Part shown: in pieces, positions 23,223-34,960 of the stretch | Numbering within the stretch: position 1 is the first letter of the stretch | How the letters are laid out: each line of letters starts with the position of its first letter | Assembly: GCA_009760855.2 (NCBI GenBank) | Contig: WPIO01000022.1 | Coordinates: 2,361,001 to 2,425,000 of the forward strand | Origin: Cristatella mucedo | Taxonomy: Eukaryota; Bryozoa; Phylactolaemata; Cristatellidae | Length of the DNA: 64,000 nt | Direction: 5' to 3' | Position numbers and translations under genes: made by a program | The notes under the pieces: generated by a model | What the model was told of the DNA's origin: nothing | The model's database searches: none | What the model saw: only the letters and a program-made list of their open reading frames with translations

Positions 23223-23657
23223 GAGAGAGAGATAAATAGATCAGCAGAGAGAAAGAGATAGCTAGATTAAAAAGCATAAAGACGGCGCCGTATTCATTTC
23301 CCCTCTACGAATAATGCCTTCTACACCCACATTAGTCTGCGAGCACGCTAGAAAATGCGCACAAGCGGACGCTAAAGAGAGTGCTCGGGGCGCACGCTCA
23401 AGGGAGCAGTCGTCTGCCTAGTCACTACTTCGGATTCGACTCATTCCATAGATGGCTGGCTACCTCTCGCTGCCAGCCAGCACGCGCGAGGGGACCTCGC
23501 AAATGCCGGCCGCCGCTCGATGCCCGGCCCCTCGGCTTCGATCGCACGGAAACCGAGATCGCCTGCATCGGCTGCAGCTGCTCGCGCTCATCGGCGCCCT
23601 ACGCGCCCCGGTCAGCACGCCGACGATCGGCGCCCGCGCGCCCTCTCGCCGCGAGGG

Positions 23658-23658
<1 letters not shown>

Positions 23659-23718
<60 letters not shown>
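23659..23718 (+). repeat. (CAG)20 triplet repeat
   Basis: Twenty uninterrupted CAG units. The plus-strand frame gives polyglutamine in an ORF with no recognised homology. Confidence 0.96.
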
Positions 23719-23719
<1 letters not shown>

Positions 23720-25339
23720 CGGCTGAGCGAGAGCGAGCACAACATCTGCCAGCGCGCTGCCCTAAGCAGCGAGCGAGCCGCCCGTCTGGCGGCTCGCTCG
23801 CTCGCTCTCACGCTCGCCATCTTGGAGGCGTGCCTCCGCTTGCCCGCCGCGGCCCTTTAGGCTGCCAGCGGAAGCGGCTTTCTTTCGCGGCCTTTAGTGG
23901 AGCGCTCGGCACTCGGCGGTGGATAATAAAAGGAAGACGCCGATACGTATTAACCGAGTAAGCTCTGTTTGCGCATCGATTGCAATCGTACGTTTCGGCT
24001 ACAATAGCCGCGACCGGGAGAGCAGGAAAGCAATCGGCGCGGCGCTATTTATAGTAACTGCTTCCTTCCTGTTCTATTCTCCTCCGGACCGCTGCGCGCT
24101 GGCGCGCATAAATATAAGCTCGGCATCGTGCGACAAAGCGGCCAGGCTTCGCCCGTTCGTCGGTAGCTTTTTGTGCGGGCCCTTTAGGGGGATGGTCACT
24201 TCCCGTGGTGATTATCACGCCCCGGGCGCTCCGCAATTATCTCCGCGCGTCCACTCCGCTGAAGGTCGCCCCCTCTTGGTCACGTGTCCGGGAAAACGAC
24301 TGCCCTCGCTAATCATACTCCGCAAATGGCTGTCCGTAGTTCGAGAGCCCGCGCAGGCTGTACGCATCGAAAGTCGTGTAAGCGCAATTTTCGCGCGGAG
24401 GAAGTCGGCGTGCAAGCGAAGACGATAGAAAGACGCTACGATCACGTCTGGCCGCACTGCTCAGCGCTGGACGACGTTAAGTGTTTGGCTTGCGCAATCG
24501 ACCGCAAAGATCCTTCTAGACTAATCGTGCTCATTGAAAAGCCTTTTCTTGAGACAGATTCGTGCTATTGATCACGCGGAAAGACAGGCAGGAAGCAACA
24601 CGACAGGAAAAGACAAGATTAGGTGGGCTGCGAAGCGGCGGAAGTGGTGCCTGACGAAAGCAATACGGTGGCGCATGTGTGCTTAAGCGAATAGGATACA
24701 AGCATCTTGAGTTGCAATTAAATAGTATATACAATACAATTAAAATTAAATTACGACCTCAAAAAATAAGGCTGCCCTTATAAATTCCTAAAAGTAAGCG
24801 TTGTGCGGCATTGAGACGGCTATTTTCGGTATTTTTCACGCCTGCCCCCTATGGCAATGAGAGGTGTATATTCGGTACTTGTGCTGCTTTTTAAATGAAG
24901 TGCACACAGACCAGCTCGGGACGCGTTCACAACTTGGGCAGGAGGTTTCAATTGTTTGGACCAACCGCTTAAAGAACCGCAGGTCAATAGACGGGCTAAA
25001 CTGACAGCTACTCGTATACCGGCATTTCCCCACTAACTGACTTTCTTTGATTAATTTGATTACTCTTGACAAGCGAGCCATTTCAGAGGAGAATTATATC
25101 GAAATCGAGGATAAATACTCTCATTATTAAATTAATAATCTTAATTAGTCCTTAAAAAATAATACTAATTATTAAATGAATCTTATTTTTAGATTATTCG
25201 CAGAGGTGGTAGGCTGAGATAAGAAATCGGCATCCGAGATTATTAGCGGCTGTGTTCTTGTGGCGGCGTTCTCCTCGGTCGCCGCTTTCAGCTACTAGTT
25301 GCTGTCTTGTGCTACACGGGTCTTGGTCCGCATGGGTTA

Positions 25340-25485
25340 GGCGCAAGCACTTAACGACCCGGGTCGTGGATTTCAGTCCTGCGGAGGGCCATCCTTCATT
25401 GCCCACCAAAAGCAAACGCGGGGTGATAGCCGTCAAGGCTCGTGTACCGATATATAAGGGAGGCTGTTTGATCGGCAAGCCTTTT
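25340..25485 (+). repeat. tRNA-derived SINE family 1-like
   Basis: GGTCGTGGATTTCAGTCCTG, then GGTGATAGCCGTCAAGGCTC and GAGGCTGTTTGATCGGC. Confidence 0.55.
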
Positions 25486-26084
25486 CCTTGTTTACTTCTT
25501 TACCTAAACCTAAATCTACAGATATATTCAAGAGGGTAAGGTGGCCGTGTTCTCGAAAAACCATTTTCAAAGGCTGACTAACTTCAAGGAAGAATACTAT
25601 TTTCTCCAAAGCTTTGTAGGACTATAGGGCATACAGCAGCGGCCCTCCCTCCGGTCAGATGCGCTAGCGGTTGTTGCTGGTAATCCTCATGTTAGTCGCG
25701 ATGGAGTCGCTCGTGGTTAAGCAGCTGCAGATCGACGATAGGACGGGTGCAATGTTCAGCCCGAATTAAAGGGCTTGCCTCTGCTCGGCCAGCGAATGAA
25801 GTAGAATTGAGTTTGTTGAATTTGAATTGAATTTGAGTATCCGTTTGCGATACACACGATCGTATGGACACACTTTTGAAATATCTTACTTTTCAGCTCA
25901 ATTTTTGTTCAATTCCCAATTTCAACTATTACAGTGCGCTTTGTCATACGCATTTATGCGATATGCAAATCGCGCGGGAGCTCCTATTGGTCTGGACCGG
26001 CTAGCAAATCAGCAAGGACATCCTTTTACGGGACGTATGCAATTCATTCAAAATTACTTAGCTCAACTACCACGATGTTAAAAC

Positions 26085-26175
26085 ATCTGCTCATTGATCC
26101 GAGTATTGACCACGCGTCGCCTTGGCCGAAAGAGCTTCGATGGCTTCGGGTTGGTCAGCGGATACAGTGGACGCA
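26085..26175 (+). mobile_element. LINE family B RT fragment
   Basis: Frame IDHASPWPKELRWLRVGQRI matches FEHASPLLKELEWLPVEQRI of the 28.6 kb copy. Both ends are undefined. Confidence 0.6.
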
Positions 26176-26514
26176 GTCGTCGCAGCGGTGCCGCGGTGGC
26201 GGCGCTAGAGCGCACGTACGCCAAAGGCACGCTGGGCTGCCGCGAGTTCGCGGCGACAGAATGAAATAGCGGCAACTCGTGAGCGGCAAGTGTGTCCACC
26301 ATTAAAGACGTGGGAGCGGGTGGGAAGGGGAGCCTCCCAGAGGGCGCCCTGCGACCGTCTTCCCTGCGACGACCGGAAGAGATGTGCATCGAGCACCGTG
26401 ACCAATGGCTACACATCTGCGGTCGCACCCACTCAGCGGCCTTCGCTTCGATTGATTGCCTGGCCTTAGAGGTGACGAGCTAAGTAAAAAAGGAAAAGTA
26501 AAAAGGTTAGGTGA

Positions 26515-26942
26515 GCTTATCAACAAAGCAGAATCAAACCTCAAATCCTGTGGAGACCGTGCATTTAGTCCGTATGCTCCTAAAGCCTGGAACTCACTCC
26601 CGACTTGTGTCAGAACGTCCCCTGACTTGACCACATTTAAAAAGAACGTAAAACACACCTATTTAAGGACAGCATTTAGTGGGTCCCTCTGATACGTCCT
26701 TCAAGTGCTTTTGCGTGCTGACACTGTGCATGCTGCCACTAACCACATTTGCATGCTGACCCTGTGCATGTCACCCCTAACCATGTAATTCATGTTGTTT
26801 GTTTATCAAGCATGATATTGCTCAGCATTCAATAGCGTTTCCCTTTGCAGCAAACGTAAAGCGCCTAGAAAGACGGGCCTAGAGAGAGATTAAGTTCTCC
26901 GAGGGCGCTTTATCTAGTGCATAATTATTATTATTATTATTC
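26515..26942 (+). mobile_element. LINE family A 3' fragment
   Basis: The frame has [20 protein letters not shown] and [17 protein letters not shown], then the 3' end (with a small internal duplication of CCTAGA) and the ATT tail. Confidence 0.85.
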
Positions 26943-27094
26943 CTACCCAGTCCCTTCTACCGGGGCTAGCGATTCGCCTTTTGCGCGCTGCACGTATGGC
27001 GAGGTCCGCGTTGCTTGAGTCGTGAACGCAGAACGTCTCTACATCCGCTCTCCTTCTTACTCTGATCCATACTGTTACCCAGACGCGGCTTGGC

Positions 27095-27560
27095 TCCGTC
27101 GCACCCCTAGCTGAACTGCTGATCAGTTTCAGCCCACCAAGTGTCGGCCTCGGGTTTCCTATGGACAGCACACTAGCTGCTTCGTTCCTCCTCCGCTCAA
27201 GGACTGCTGGCGACAGAAGCTTTTTCTCTGCAGGTCCTAGGCTGTGGAACTCGCTGTCGCAATTCTCATGCAACTACATCTTCTCTCTTGCTGCCTATTT
27301 TGGACCATCTTTTCAGGCTGACCCAAGCTGCTGCTTCCATGCCACTCACTTCCTTCTCGGCTACCTTCCTTATTCAGCCATTCATGCCAGTCGCTTCCTC
27401 TTCGCTGCGCGAGCGATGAAGCGTCTGTTGGCTACAGCGTATCTACAGCGAAAGCCGCCAAGTTTTAGAGTGCGCTACAGAAAGCTCTTAAAAGTAGCAC
27501 CCACTTTGTCTTTCTGATCTTGTGGGATTATAGATGGACATGCATATACATTTGCGTTGC
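27095..27560 (+). mobile_element. LINE family B 3' fragment
   Basis: LAELLISFSPPS, then TAGDRSFFSAGPRLWNSLSQ, and the GGATTATAGATGGACATGC end. The ATTACATT tail is eroded. Confidence 0.75.
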
Positions 27561-27825
27561 GTCGGCTCCGCGCGGCGCTCCCGAGCTTCCGTGAGAGCCA
27601 GGAAAAGCGAGCGCTTGCGCCAGCCTCCTTCGGCAGCTCTACGGCGAGTGCCCGCTGGTCGTCCATGTTTAGCAGCCTGCGGAGGCGATCTGACGCGCGC
27701 AAGCTTTCCGGCAGCTGCTCCGCAGCCGGAGGGTCGTGCAAGCTTGAAGGCTCCATCCGTATAGAGACGACGACCGCCGGAGCGCCGAAGCGGAGGCAGA
27801 CGATGCCGAGCGCCACGGCTCGCAT
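27475..27825 (-). other. Low-confidence ORF in a CpG-rich block
   Basis: The frame from the ATG at 27825 begins MRAVALGIVCLRFGAPAVVV. It later contains basic pairs (RLRR, LSRK, RSRR) separating short segments, which superficially resembles a prohormone. The first segment is a poor signal peptide (an Arg lies inside it), and the left end runs into a LINE B 3' end. It may be noncoding. Confidence 0.12.
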
Positions 27826-28349
27826 CCTCTGACCTCCGGTGACCTCCGACAGAAAGAGATATACAGCTGCTCGTCGAAGCTGCCCCGCCCCGCCCAGCAG
27901 GCAGCGGTCAGCTTCTCCTGCGCCAACGTGTTCGAACTTCTCTTGAATGGAATTTCTTCTTCGAAAGTAGCGCATCCTCTGAAAGCGGAGACCACGATTT
28001 CGCGCTTCTTCGAAAAAAATCGCCGAAAAAATGCGCCGCCCTCACCTGGCCCCCACAAATAGATGGCCGCATCCAGAATATTCTGGGAGAGTCGGAATCT
28101 TCAGTGCACTGACGGAGCCAGATTCCTTTACGCTTCGTCCAAAAGGGCCGCTCCCCCACCCCATTTAGAGAGTCTGAAGCTGTACCCGGAAGGACTGACC
28201 CCGTGCCCGACAGGCAGGGTGACCTCGTCTAGATGGTCGAGGGGCTTCCTTGGGTGAGACGTCCGGAAGCGGTGCGCTGAAGATCCGCGGCTCAAACCTG
28301 TGTGGAACTCTTTAGCGTCTCTAAAAAAGTCACCAAGCAAGGCCGCGTG

Positions 28350-28590
28350 ATTTGCTTTCACCCAATTTCGAAGCTCCCTTGCTGCATGTATTGATGACAT
28401 CCGCACAGCAAGATGGAAGCAAAGTTTCTCAAATCGAATGAGGATACAAACCAACTTACTAGTTATGGGCAAACCAATTGTGATTTAGAAATTGGACAGG
28501 CTAACGCTTAAAATCGGCTCAGCCAGCCTATCTTCTATTGAATCTGCACAAAATCTAGGAGTCATGTTCCAAACTGACCTTTCACTAGCG
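28350..28590 (+). mobile_element. LINE family A RT fragment, left part of a split copy
   Basis: The frame reads TNLLVMGKPIVI and later IESAQNLGVMFQTDLSLADN. It stops exactly where family B begins and resumes at 29191. Confidence 0.75.
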
Positions 28591-29190
28591 GACAATGAAT
28601 ATGGCTGCAAGGCTGGTCTTCAAGTCCCAGCGGTTTGAGCACGCGTCTCCTTTGCTGAAGGAGCTAGAATGGTTGCCGGTTGAGCAAAGGATACAGAGCA
28701 AAGTTCTTACGCTGACCCACAAGGCCCGCCGCGGCTTGGCTACTTCATACCTAGCTGAGCTGCTGCATCAGTTTCAGCCTGTTCGCACCCTCAGGTCCTG
28801 TGTGGACACTACATTAGCTGTCTCATTCCTCCGCTTAAAGACAGTTGGCGACAGAAGCTTTAGCTCTGCAGGTCCTAGACTGTGGAACTCGCTTCCACAA
28901 TTCTTACGCAACGACATCTACTCTCCTGATGCCGACTATGGCACATCTTTTTCAGCGGTCCTGAACTGCTACTTCTATGCTACTCACTACCTCAACTGCT
29001 CTCCTGACTCTGCTATGCTTCCCACTTTCTCTTTGTTGCGTGAGACGAAGTCTGTTGGCAACCGAATGCGTACCGAAAGCCGCTTAGGCTGTGAGTGCGC
29101 TATACAAAACTCTCCTGCGTAACACCCATATGGTCTTTATGACTTTGTGGAGTTACAGACGGAGATACATTACATTACATTACATTAGAC
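28591..29190 (+). mobile_element. LINE family B 3' fragment inserted in a LINE A copy
   Basis: A 175-codon open stretch covers the end of the RT ORF: MAARLVFKSQRFEHASPLLK, LEWLPVEQRI, VGDRSFSSAGPRLWNSLPQF and the ending CAIQNSPA-stop, then an ATTACATTACATT tail. It is the best family B copy here. Confidence 0.85.
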
Positions 29191-29268
29191 GACCATATCA
29201 GCTCCTCAGTCAAGTCTGCCTACCTTCACCATCATAATTTTGCTGAAATTCGGGCTTGTTTAGGCAGG
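29191..29268 (+). mobile_element. LINE family A RT fragment, right part of a split copy
   Basis: Frame DDHISSSVKSAYLHHHNFAE directly continues the DLSLADN block before 28591. Confidence 0.7.
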
Positions 29269-29985
29269 GATAATAATAATAATATACTTGATAAAGCGCC
29301 CTCAGAGAACTCAATCTCTTTCAAGGCACTTTACATTTGGTGTACAGGAAACACAATCGAATGGTGATTTTTAGCATGCTTGGTAAACAGCATGAATAAC
29401 ATGGTTAGGGTGACATGCACAGTGTCAGCACGCATAGGCACATCAAGGACAAATCACAGGGACCCACTAAATGCTGTCCTAAATAGGTGTGCTTTAAGTT
29501 CTTTTTAAATGTGGTCAGGTCAGGGGATGTTCTGACGCAGGTCGGGAGTGAGTTCCAGGCTTTGGGAGCATACGAGCTAAATGCACGTCTCCAAAGGATT
29601 TGAAGGCTTGTGCGAGGTATTGGTAAACAGTTAGATTCCGAAAAGCAGGTGGTACGATGCTTGGCCTTGTGGGGGAGTAGTTTTGAGAGATAGGCTGGAG
29701 CCAAATAATGGAGGGACCTAAGAATGAGCCACAAAACTTTGAAGTCGATTCGTTGCTTGACTGGAATCCAGTGCAGGTCGGCGAGAAGTGGCGCGATGTG
29801 GCCGCTGCGATGCTCACGACAGACGCGCCAAGCTGCAGAGCTTTGCACCAGCTGTAAGCGTCTGATTGCACATGCCGGTAGGCCAGTAAGCAGTGAGTTG
29901 CAGAAGTCAAGACGGAATGTCACAAATGCACGAACCAACCTTCGGGAAGGTCTTACGGGAAGGTCTAGCGGACGCACTGGTGGCG
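29269..29985 (-). mobile_element. LINE family A 3' fragment, long
   Basis: Minus frames: [72 protein letters not shown]. The reversed ATT tail is at 29270. This is the longest A-family 3' ORF remnant. Confidence 0.88.
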
Positions 29986-31009
29986 GTGGGGCGGGGCTAC
30001 AGTAGGCGTTCTCGGTCAGGGGGTGGAGCGTGTACGGGTGGCAGCTGCCGCCGAGTCCGGCCACTTGGCCCCGCAATCGCGGCGATGGACGCCTTAGCCT
30101 CGCCCAGCACCATCGCGGGTGCGCCGTTAACGCGGCCCGAACAATGACTTTGACTTGACTGCCCTGTATTCTGGCGACGACCGGTTGGTTTAGTCACAAC
30201 TCCTCAACAGCTGCTCGGCGCCGGGTCGTGAATCGCTATAAAAGTACATTGCCATTGGTCGGCGGCCGTGTGCCCGGAAGTCCGGCTGGCTGGCGGGCCG
30301 CCGCTGCCGAAGCGGCACTACCTGCGCGGTGCCAGCGGCGCGTTGCTTCGGAGGCTCTCCTAGCGAAGCCAAGCAGACCGACGGAGCTGTAAAAGTCGAC
30401 GCGCTCGCCTTCGGCCCTGTCGCGTACTGTTCTATGGTTTCCGGCGCTCTCCATTTCCGGCGCGTCTTCCTTTTTTACGTCGTTATCTATCGCCCGGGTC
30501 GTCGAGGAGCAGCCGAGGGTGACCGAGACGAGCAGCCGACGTTTGCGCGTATGGTTTCGTTTCATCGATGACACTGCCCCAGATCGTTGTGCGGATGGGC
30601 TGCGCCACTCGATGTTGGTAGTCAGTCGGGACGTGCTATTAATGATTGTTATGACTAGGGAGTCGGGGGCGAAGAGAGAGGGACGAAGAGAGTCGCGCTC
30701 CGCCCTGCTCCGCGAGTGGTGAAATAAGCCGGCGCTGTTGCTCGTCGGCTAGCGTTCTGTGCTGTTCGCGACGATAACACAAGCTACAGCGCGCGCGGTG
30801 CGTGCGCTCGCGACGAAACCGGCACCCTAGGAAGTTTGGCTTATAAATGAGCCTAAACGAAGCTGCAACCCGATGTCCGTCAAAGGCGATTGCAAATCGG
30901 TGGACGACGTAGATCATAGATACACGTTTGCCGGCCCCCAGAACTGCTCCAGCTTTCTCCCAGTAACGGGCTAGAGTATAGCCCCAGGTCGGAGTGTAAA
31001 GGAGTACTA
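29986..31009. other. GC-rich block without a supported gene
   Basis: Frames on both strands are compositional; no start plus donor combination stands out. Confidence 0.45.
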
Positions 31010-31175
31010 GCTGATTTGACAGCCTCTTTTATATAGCGGCAGAGGAGCCTTTGCGGCTATCACCACCGCTTGCATTGGCAATAAAGGATCGCCCACCGCA
31101 GTATTCGATTCCACGACCTCGAGACCGAGGCTCTGGACAGCAACCGCGTTACCTACTGCGCCATCGCGGGGTTAA
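31010..31175 (-). repeat. tRNA-derived SINE family 1
   Basis: Well preserved, reversed: GCTGATTTGACAGCCTC, TATAGCGGCAGAGGAGCC, ATCACCACCGCTTGCA, B-box region TATTCGATTCC and A-box region CTACTGCGCCATCGC. Confidence 0.8.
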
Positions 31176-31176
31176 G

Positions 31177-31260
31177 GTGGCCTAGGCCACTTAATACTTC
31201 GCAAGTTGTATTATGACGCAGGCCACTTTATACCCCTCTGGGCCAAATAATACCCGTCAC
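31177..31260. repeat. Palindrome-bearing short repeat, copy 1
   Basis: Starts with the perfect 14-bp palindrome GTGGCCTAGGCCAC (31177-31190), followed by AGGCCACTTTATACCCC and CTCTGGGCC. Shares these blocks with 38160-38245. Confidence 0.55.
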
Positions 31261-31650
31261 GTCGATAGCTTAGAACGACATACACACGAGTCTTTACGTG
31301 GTGGCACGAATCCCCGCCGGCGCCCTAGCCTATAACGATGCCACTAACCTAGCCTGTGACGATGCGCCGTCTCTGCACCACTTTGCTCTTTTCTCTTAGC
31401 TACTCATTTCGGTGGCTTTCGACTCGCCTTCACCTCCACCTACTTCCGCTGTGGGCAAGCGTCTGCGAAAGCCGTGACGATAGCCCTCGAGGCCTCGCTC
31501 TCGCAAAACAATTCTCCACAGAGAGCCGACCGCAGCCGACCCCTGTTCCTGCGCAGCCGCTGTACAGAGGACATTAATTTAATTAATTAAGGGAAGGAGT
31601 GCTAACCGAACAGTCTTCGTCTTACCATTTATTTTAATTAATTTTACATT

Positions 31651-32109
31651 ATGTTTGGCGGCCGGCAAGTCGGCGATGGTTTGGGCCACTTTGCAGCCAA
31701 AGGAGTGGGCGAGCTGCGACATGCAGCAGCAAGCATTATGGACGGCCAAGCGTACGTGCAGCTCGTCCGTGACGCTAGTCTGTGCTGTGCCAACAAACTG
31801 ATAAGGTTGGACCGTGTCTGGCAGCATGGCAATGGCCCTAAGCATACGGCAAAGGCAGCTAAAGACTTTTTCACGCGATCGGGCGTCCACGCACGCGATG
31901 GCGATTGGCCACATCAATAGCCAGATGTAGATCCAATCGAACATCGGTGGGAGTTCGACTTAGTTCGACGTTTCAGGGCTGAGCCCTGCCACAATACCTC
32001 GGCAGATATTCTGACCGCGACCTTGAAAGCCCTATGGCAGAATACGATTACCGTAACAACTAGTGTGCTAGTAGCAGCAATGCCGAGGAAGATTTGGGAA
32101 GTTAAATAA
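31651..32109 (+). pseudogene. Tc1/mariner-like transposase relic, C-terminal part
   Basis: The frame contains the remains of a DDE transposase: GNGPKHTAKAAKDFF where Tc1 family members have the DNDPKHT block, then DWPHQ-stop-PDVDPIEHRW for the usual DWPxxSPDLNPIEHLW block. It ends at MPRKIWEVK-stop. The catalytic Asp of the second block is changed to Gly and a stop interrupts the frame, so it is inactive. The Glu of the third block is still present. No terminal inverted repeats were delimited. Confidence 0.8.
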
Positions 32110-32487
32110 AATAAAGACGGTGTCACTTCTCTCTGGCGACATCGACAAAATTACAATTGTATTTGCTAATATGCCTAGATTTTGTATAAATGCGGTGCGC
32201 AGCCTTCTGGTGGGCAGCTACTTTTGCGAAGTACTGCTGCAGGCACGAGCCACTGCCCCTCCGAGTTGTACCTGCGGATGGGCGCAAAGACTTACGCAGG
32301 TGAGTGCATTTGCAAATGAATGTTTTTACATTAAATTTAAAACTATAACCACAGGTTTTGAATGCGTCCACCGGAAGCGCTTTAATCATAAGAAATCACA
32401 AGCTTCAACTAAACAATGCCGTGGAGCTAACGCAGTGCAATATAAGCACAAATCTAAAGCTCAATATGCTCCCTCTACTATAACTGT

Positions 32488-33005
32488 TCAAAGTTCAACA
32501 CTGATAACGACATTAAAATGATCATGCTTCTTTTCAAGATAAAGTGCACGTTCTGTTGTTGAATGCAGATTGAAGCTTGCGGGATAAGTAAAAAACTCGA
32601 TGGAGTCACCGACTTTTGTGTGTATGACGATGTCACAACACATTCTCGGTATCGGCTGCTCAGACTCTATCGCAAGAGATGCCGAAGGTACAGATTTATT
32701 CACTACCTACTTGGTTCCAGTAGTTGCTTAGTTTTTTTTCAAGACACTGCTCGTATGGTGAATGAACTTATATCTCTGAGAAGGGAATGGCTGTTTTCTT
32801 ATCCTATCAAGGCACAGCTGATGGCCCTGAAATAGCAATTCCCATCACATTTGGTTTTAAATAGAAGCCGTGGTTTTCCAAGGTCGCATGTTCTTCCAAA
32901 GTATACTGCTTTGAAAAAAGTTGGGCCGAGAGTTGCGCTAAGATTCTTCTTCTTGAACATGGTAATGGGTTGAAAGTCTTGGTTTTTGCCTGCGTTTTGC
33001 TGAGA
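32488..33005 (-). pseudogene. OTU-type cysteine protease relic
   Basis: On the minus strand, KTKCDGNCYFRAISCALIG (32802-32858) is the OTU deubiquitinase active-site block: Asp and Cys of D-G-N-C followed by FRAIS. Further down, KVGDSIEFFTYPASF and HFNVVISV (His at 32518-32520) match the end of the OTU fold with its catalytic His. Stops and a frame change lie between them, so this is not intact. OTU domains of this style often occur in repeated or element-borne genes; the host element is not identified. Confidence 0.7.
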
Positions 33006-33629
33006 TTCGAATGATATTATTGTCTGGATTTTAAAGTGGTTTTTCCAGTGTCTTGCTTTCGGCATTCATTGAGTAAATGGAATAAATGCCGGATAACTCA
33101 GTCTTTTCACCCAGTTTCTCTGGAGGTAGATCGTTGAGGAATGCAGGGTATTTTTTGTGTTGCAGTGTAGAATCTCACAAGCTGGCAATACAGCTGGCCT
33201 TCAATGGGTGGAAACTAAATTTGAATTAATTAAAAAAAATAATTTAATGTACAAGTGGGTGCACAATACAACAATGCGAAACAATATTCTCCGTACAGTG
33301 ATTGTGCAGAGTCAAATAGACAGTTCGCAGCTCACTTACGGATGGACTTGCGCTGCAACAGAAGACGCTGACAGTAAGGCAAAACTGTTTATGCGGCCAT
33401 AAAAATGAGTGGGCAAGAATTAGAAGCGAAGGAGAGTAGAAACAGTGCCATTAGTAGCATCGGTATAGGCTAGAGTGCTTGCAAAAAATGTGGAGTGCAT
33501 CACGGATCGACCTTTGCAAGGATCGACAACCAGAATTCTTTAATTTAAAAAGATGTACAACCAAGGTATGAGAGTCAGATGCCATTAAAGCACCAATGGA
33601 TGTAGAGAAACTGAATAACTCAGCTATTC

Positions 33630-33785
33630 TAGCTGATTTTACAACTCGCTTTTGTATAGTGGCCAAAGAACCTTAAAGACTATCACAACCGCTTGCAGCG
33701 GCAGTAAGGGATCGCCCACCGCAGGATTCGAACCCACGACTTTGGAACCGAGGTCGTCAAGAGCAACCGCCATACCTAGTGAGAT
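33630..33785 (-). repeat. tRNA-derived SINE family 1
   Basis: Same body as 31010-31175 with GGATTCGAACCC (B box) and ACCTAGTGAG (A box side). Confidence 0.8.
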
Positions 33786-33849
33786 TGATAGAGGGTGCAA
33801 AGCAGTTTTTGGCGTTGAGATTACAAGTAAAGTTTAAGCAGAATTTTGC

Positions 33850-33990
33850 AGCTGGCATTTTTATAGCGCTTCCAAAGTCGCTATGACTTTCAGAGTGGTT
33901 TGAGAAAGGAGAAAAAAATTTGTCGACAGTAGGATGTGAACCTGGAACCCTGCCCGTTAAAAGCCAGCACGTTAACCAGCTTTACGAAAT
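33850..33990 (-). repeat. tRNA-like SINE, third type
   Basis: Reversed: TTTTTATAGCGCTTCCAAAG start, then GTGAACCTGGAACCCTG (B box side) and CACGTTAACCAGC (A box side). The body differs from families 1 and 2. Confidence 0.5.
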
Positions 33991-34960
33991 GAAAAGTAAA
34001 TACTTAATTTTTTTCCGAATACGCTGCTCAATGGGCAACGAATAGTGTTGCTATGGATAGGCAGAGACGTGACACGATAGCCTAATTTTGCAAATAAGGC
34101 GAGTGGCCATGAATAGGGCACATGGAAGAGTACGCAACGAGCATTTTCGAAGCCCTGCAATGATAGCATTACAATACTTTAGGCAGCTGATCCCCAATGA
34201 GGTTCACAAACGACGCGCAACATCCCTTCCCTAGGGCGCCGACCATTGATAGCAGCTAGTGAATGGATTTGGTATGCAGCCGCGGAGTCGGACTTATGAA
34301 TAGACGTCTTAAAAGACCGTGAGGTGTCGAAGTCCTAGATGTCTAGCACAAGGTGACTGCTTCACGTTATTATCGCCCACTAACAGCTCAAAATCGTTGA
34401 TCTCAGCTAAAAATTTACGAATTCCAATAAGAACGAGCTTTATTTTATCATCATTAGATCGAAGAAAACTGCAGCCATCCAGCTCCGAATATCACAAAGG
34501 CCGTGATTGAGCTTAACTACACCAGACTGAGTGTCAGAAATATCAAATAATGAGCAGCAGTTAGGTATCGTCTGCATGAGAAAAACAATTAAGATTAGGC
34601 TGTTGGATAACCTGTTCAGGAGGTGTGTACGTGCAGAAAAGAATGGGCCCCAGAACCGATCCCCGAGGGACGCCGCAGGTCACGAGACGAGATGACGAAA
34701 TATACTCTCCGTTAGAAACAGCTTGGGAACGACCCAGTCAGATGAGACCTGCACTACGACAAAGCAGTTCCTGCTGTACCGATAGCTGTCTGGAGGCGAG
34801 ATAAAAAGAACTGATGGTCCACAGTACTGAAGGTCGCAGATAGAGCCAATAGGACAAGACCAGTCACTTTACCACTGCCATTTGAGAAAAAAATGTCATC
34901 GGCTATCCGGACAACAGGGATCCGATTAGTCTGGCAGCGCCGCAAGCAGCGACTGAAATC
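33955..34960 (-). pseudogene. Non-LTR retrotransposon reverse transcriptase relic
   Basis: Minus-strand translation shows LINE RT blocks in order, with several stops and shifts. GLVLLALSATFSTVDHQFF stands for the DLSAAFDTVDH block, with both Asp positions before TVDH changed. GVPRGSVLGPILF follows, then HADDT for YADDT. Near 34.0-34.1 kb, SLPIEQRIRKKIK stands for the WLPIEQRI block. This is the most complete RT core in the window (CR1/jockey-like group) and is clearly dead. Confidence 0.8.

Larger units (their letters stand above)
22490..25339. other. No supported gene; CpG-rich part at 23.4-24.4 kb
   Basis: Apart from the TA/GA and CAG repeats, a minus-strand CCAAGATGGC motif at about 23816-23825 may mark a promoter. 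24.5-25.3 kb is AT-rich and featureless. Confidence 0.4.

Noticed and set aside
23381-23961. Polyglutamine gene over (CAG)20
   Set aside because: All three plus-strand frames are open around the repeat, and flanking residues look compositional; no homology or splice evidence.
33630-33785. Functional tRNA genes at the B-box-like sites
   Set aside because: The same units recur many times with a shared non-tRNA body and decayed stems, so they are SINEs.
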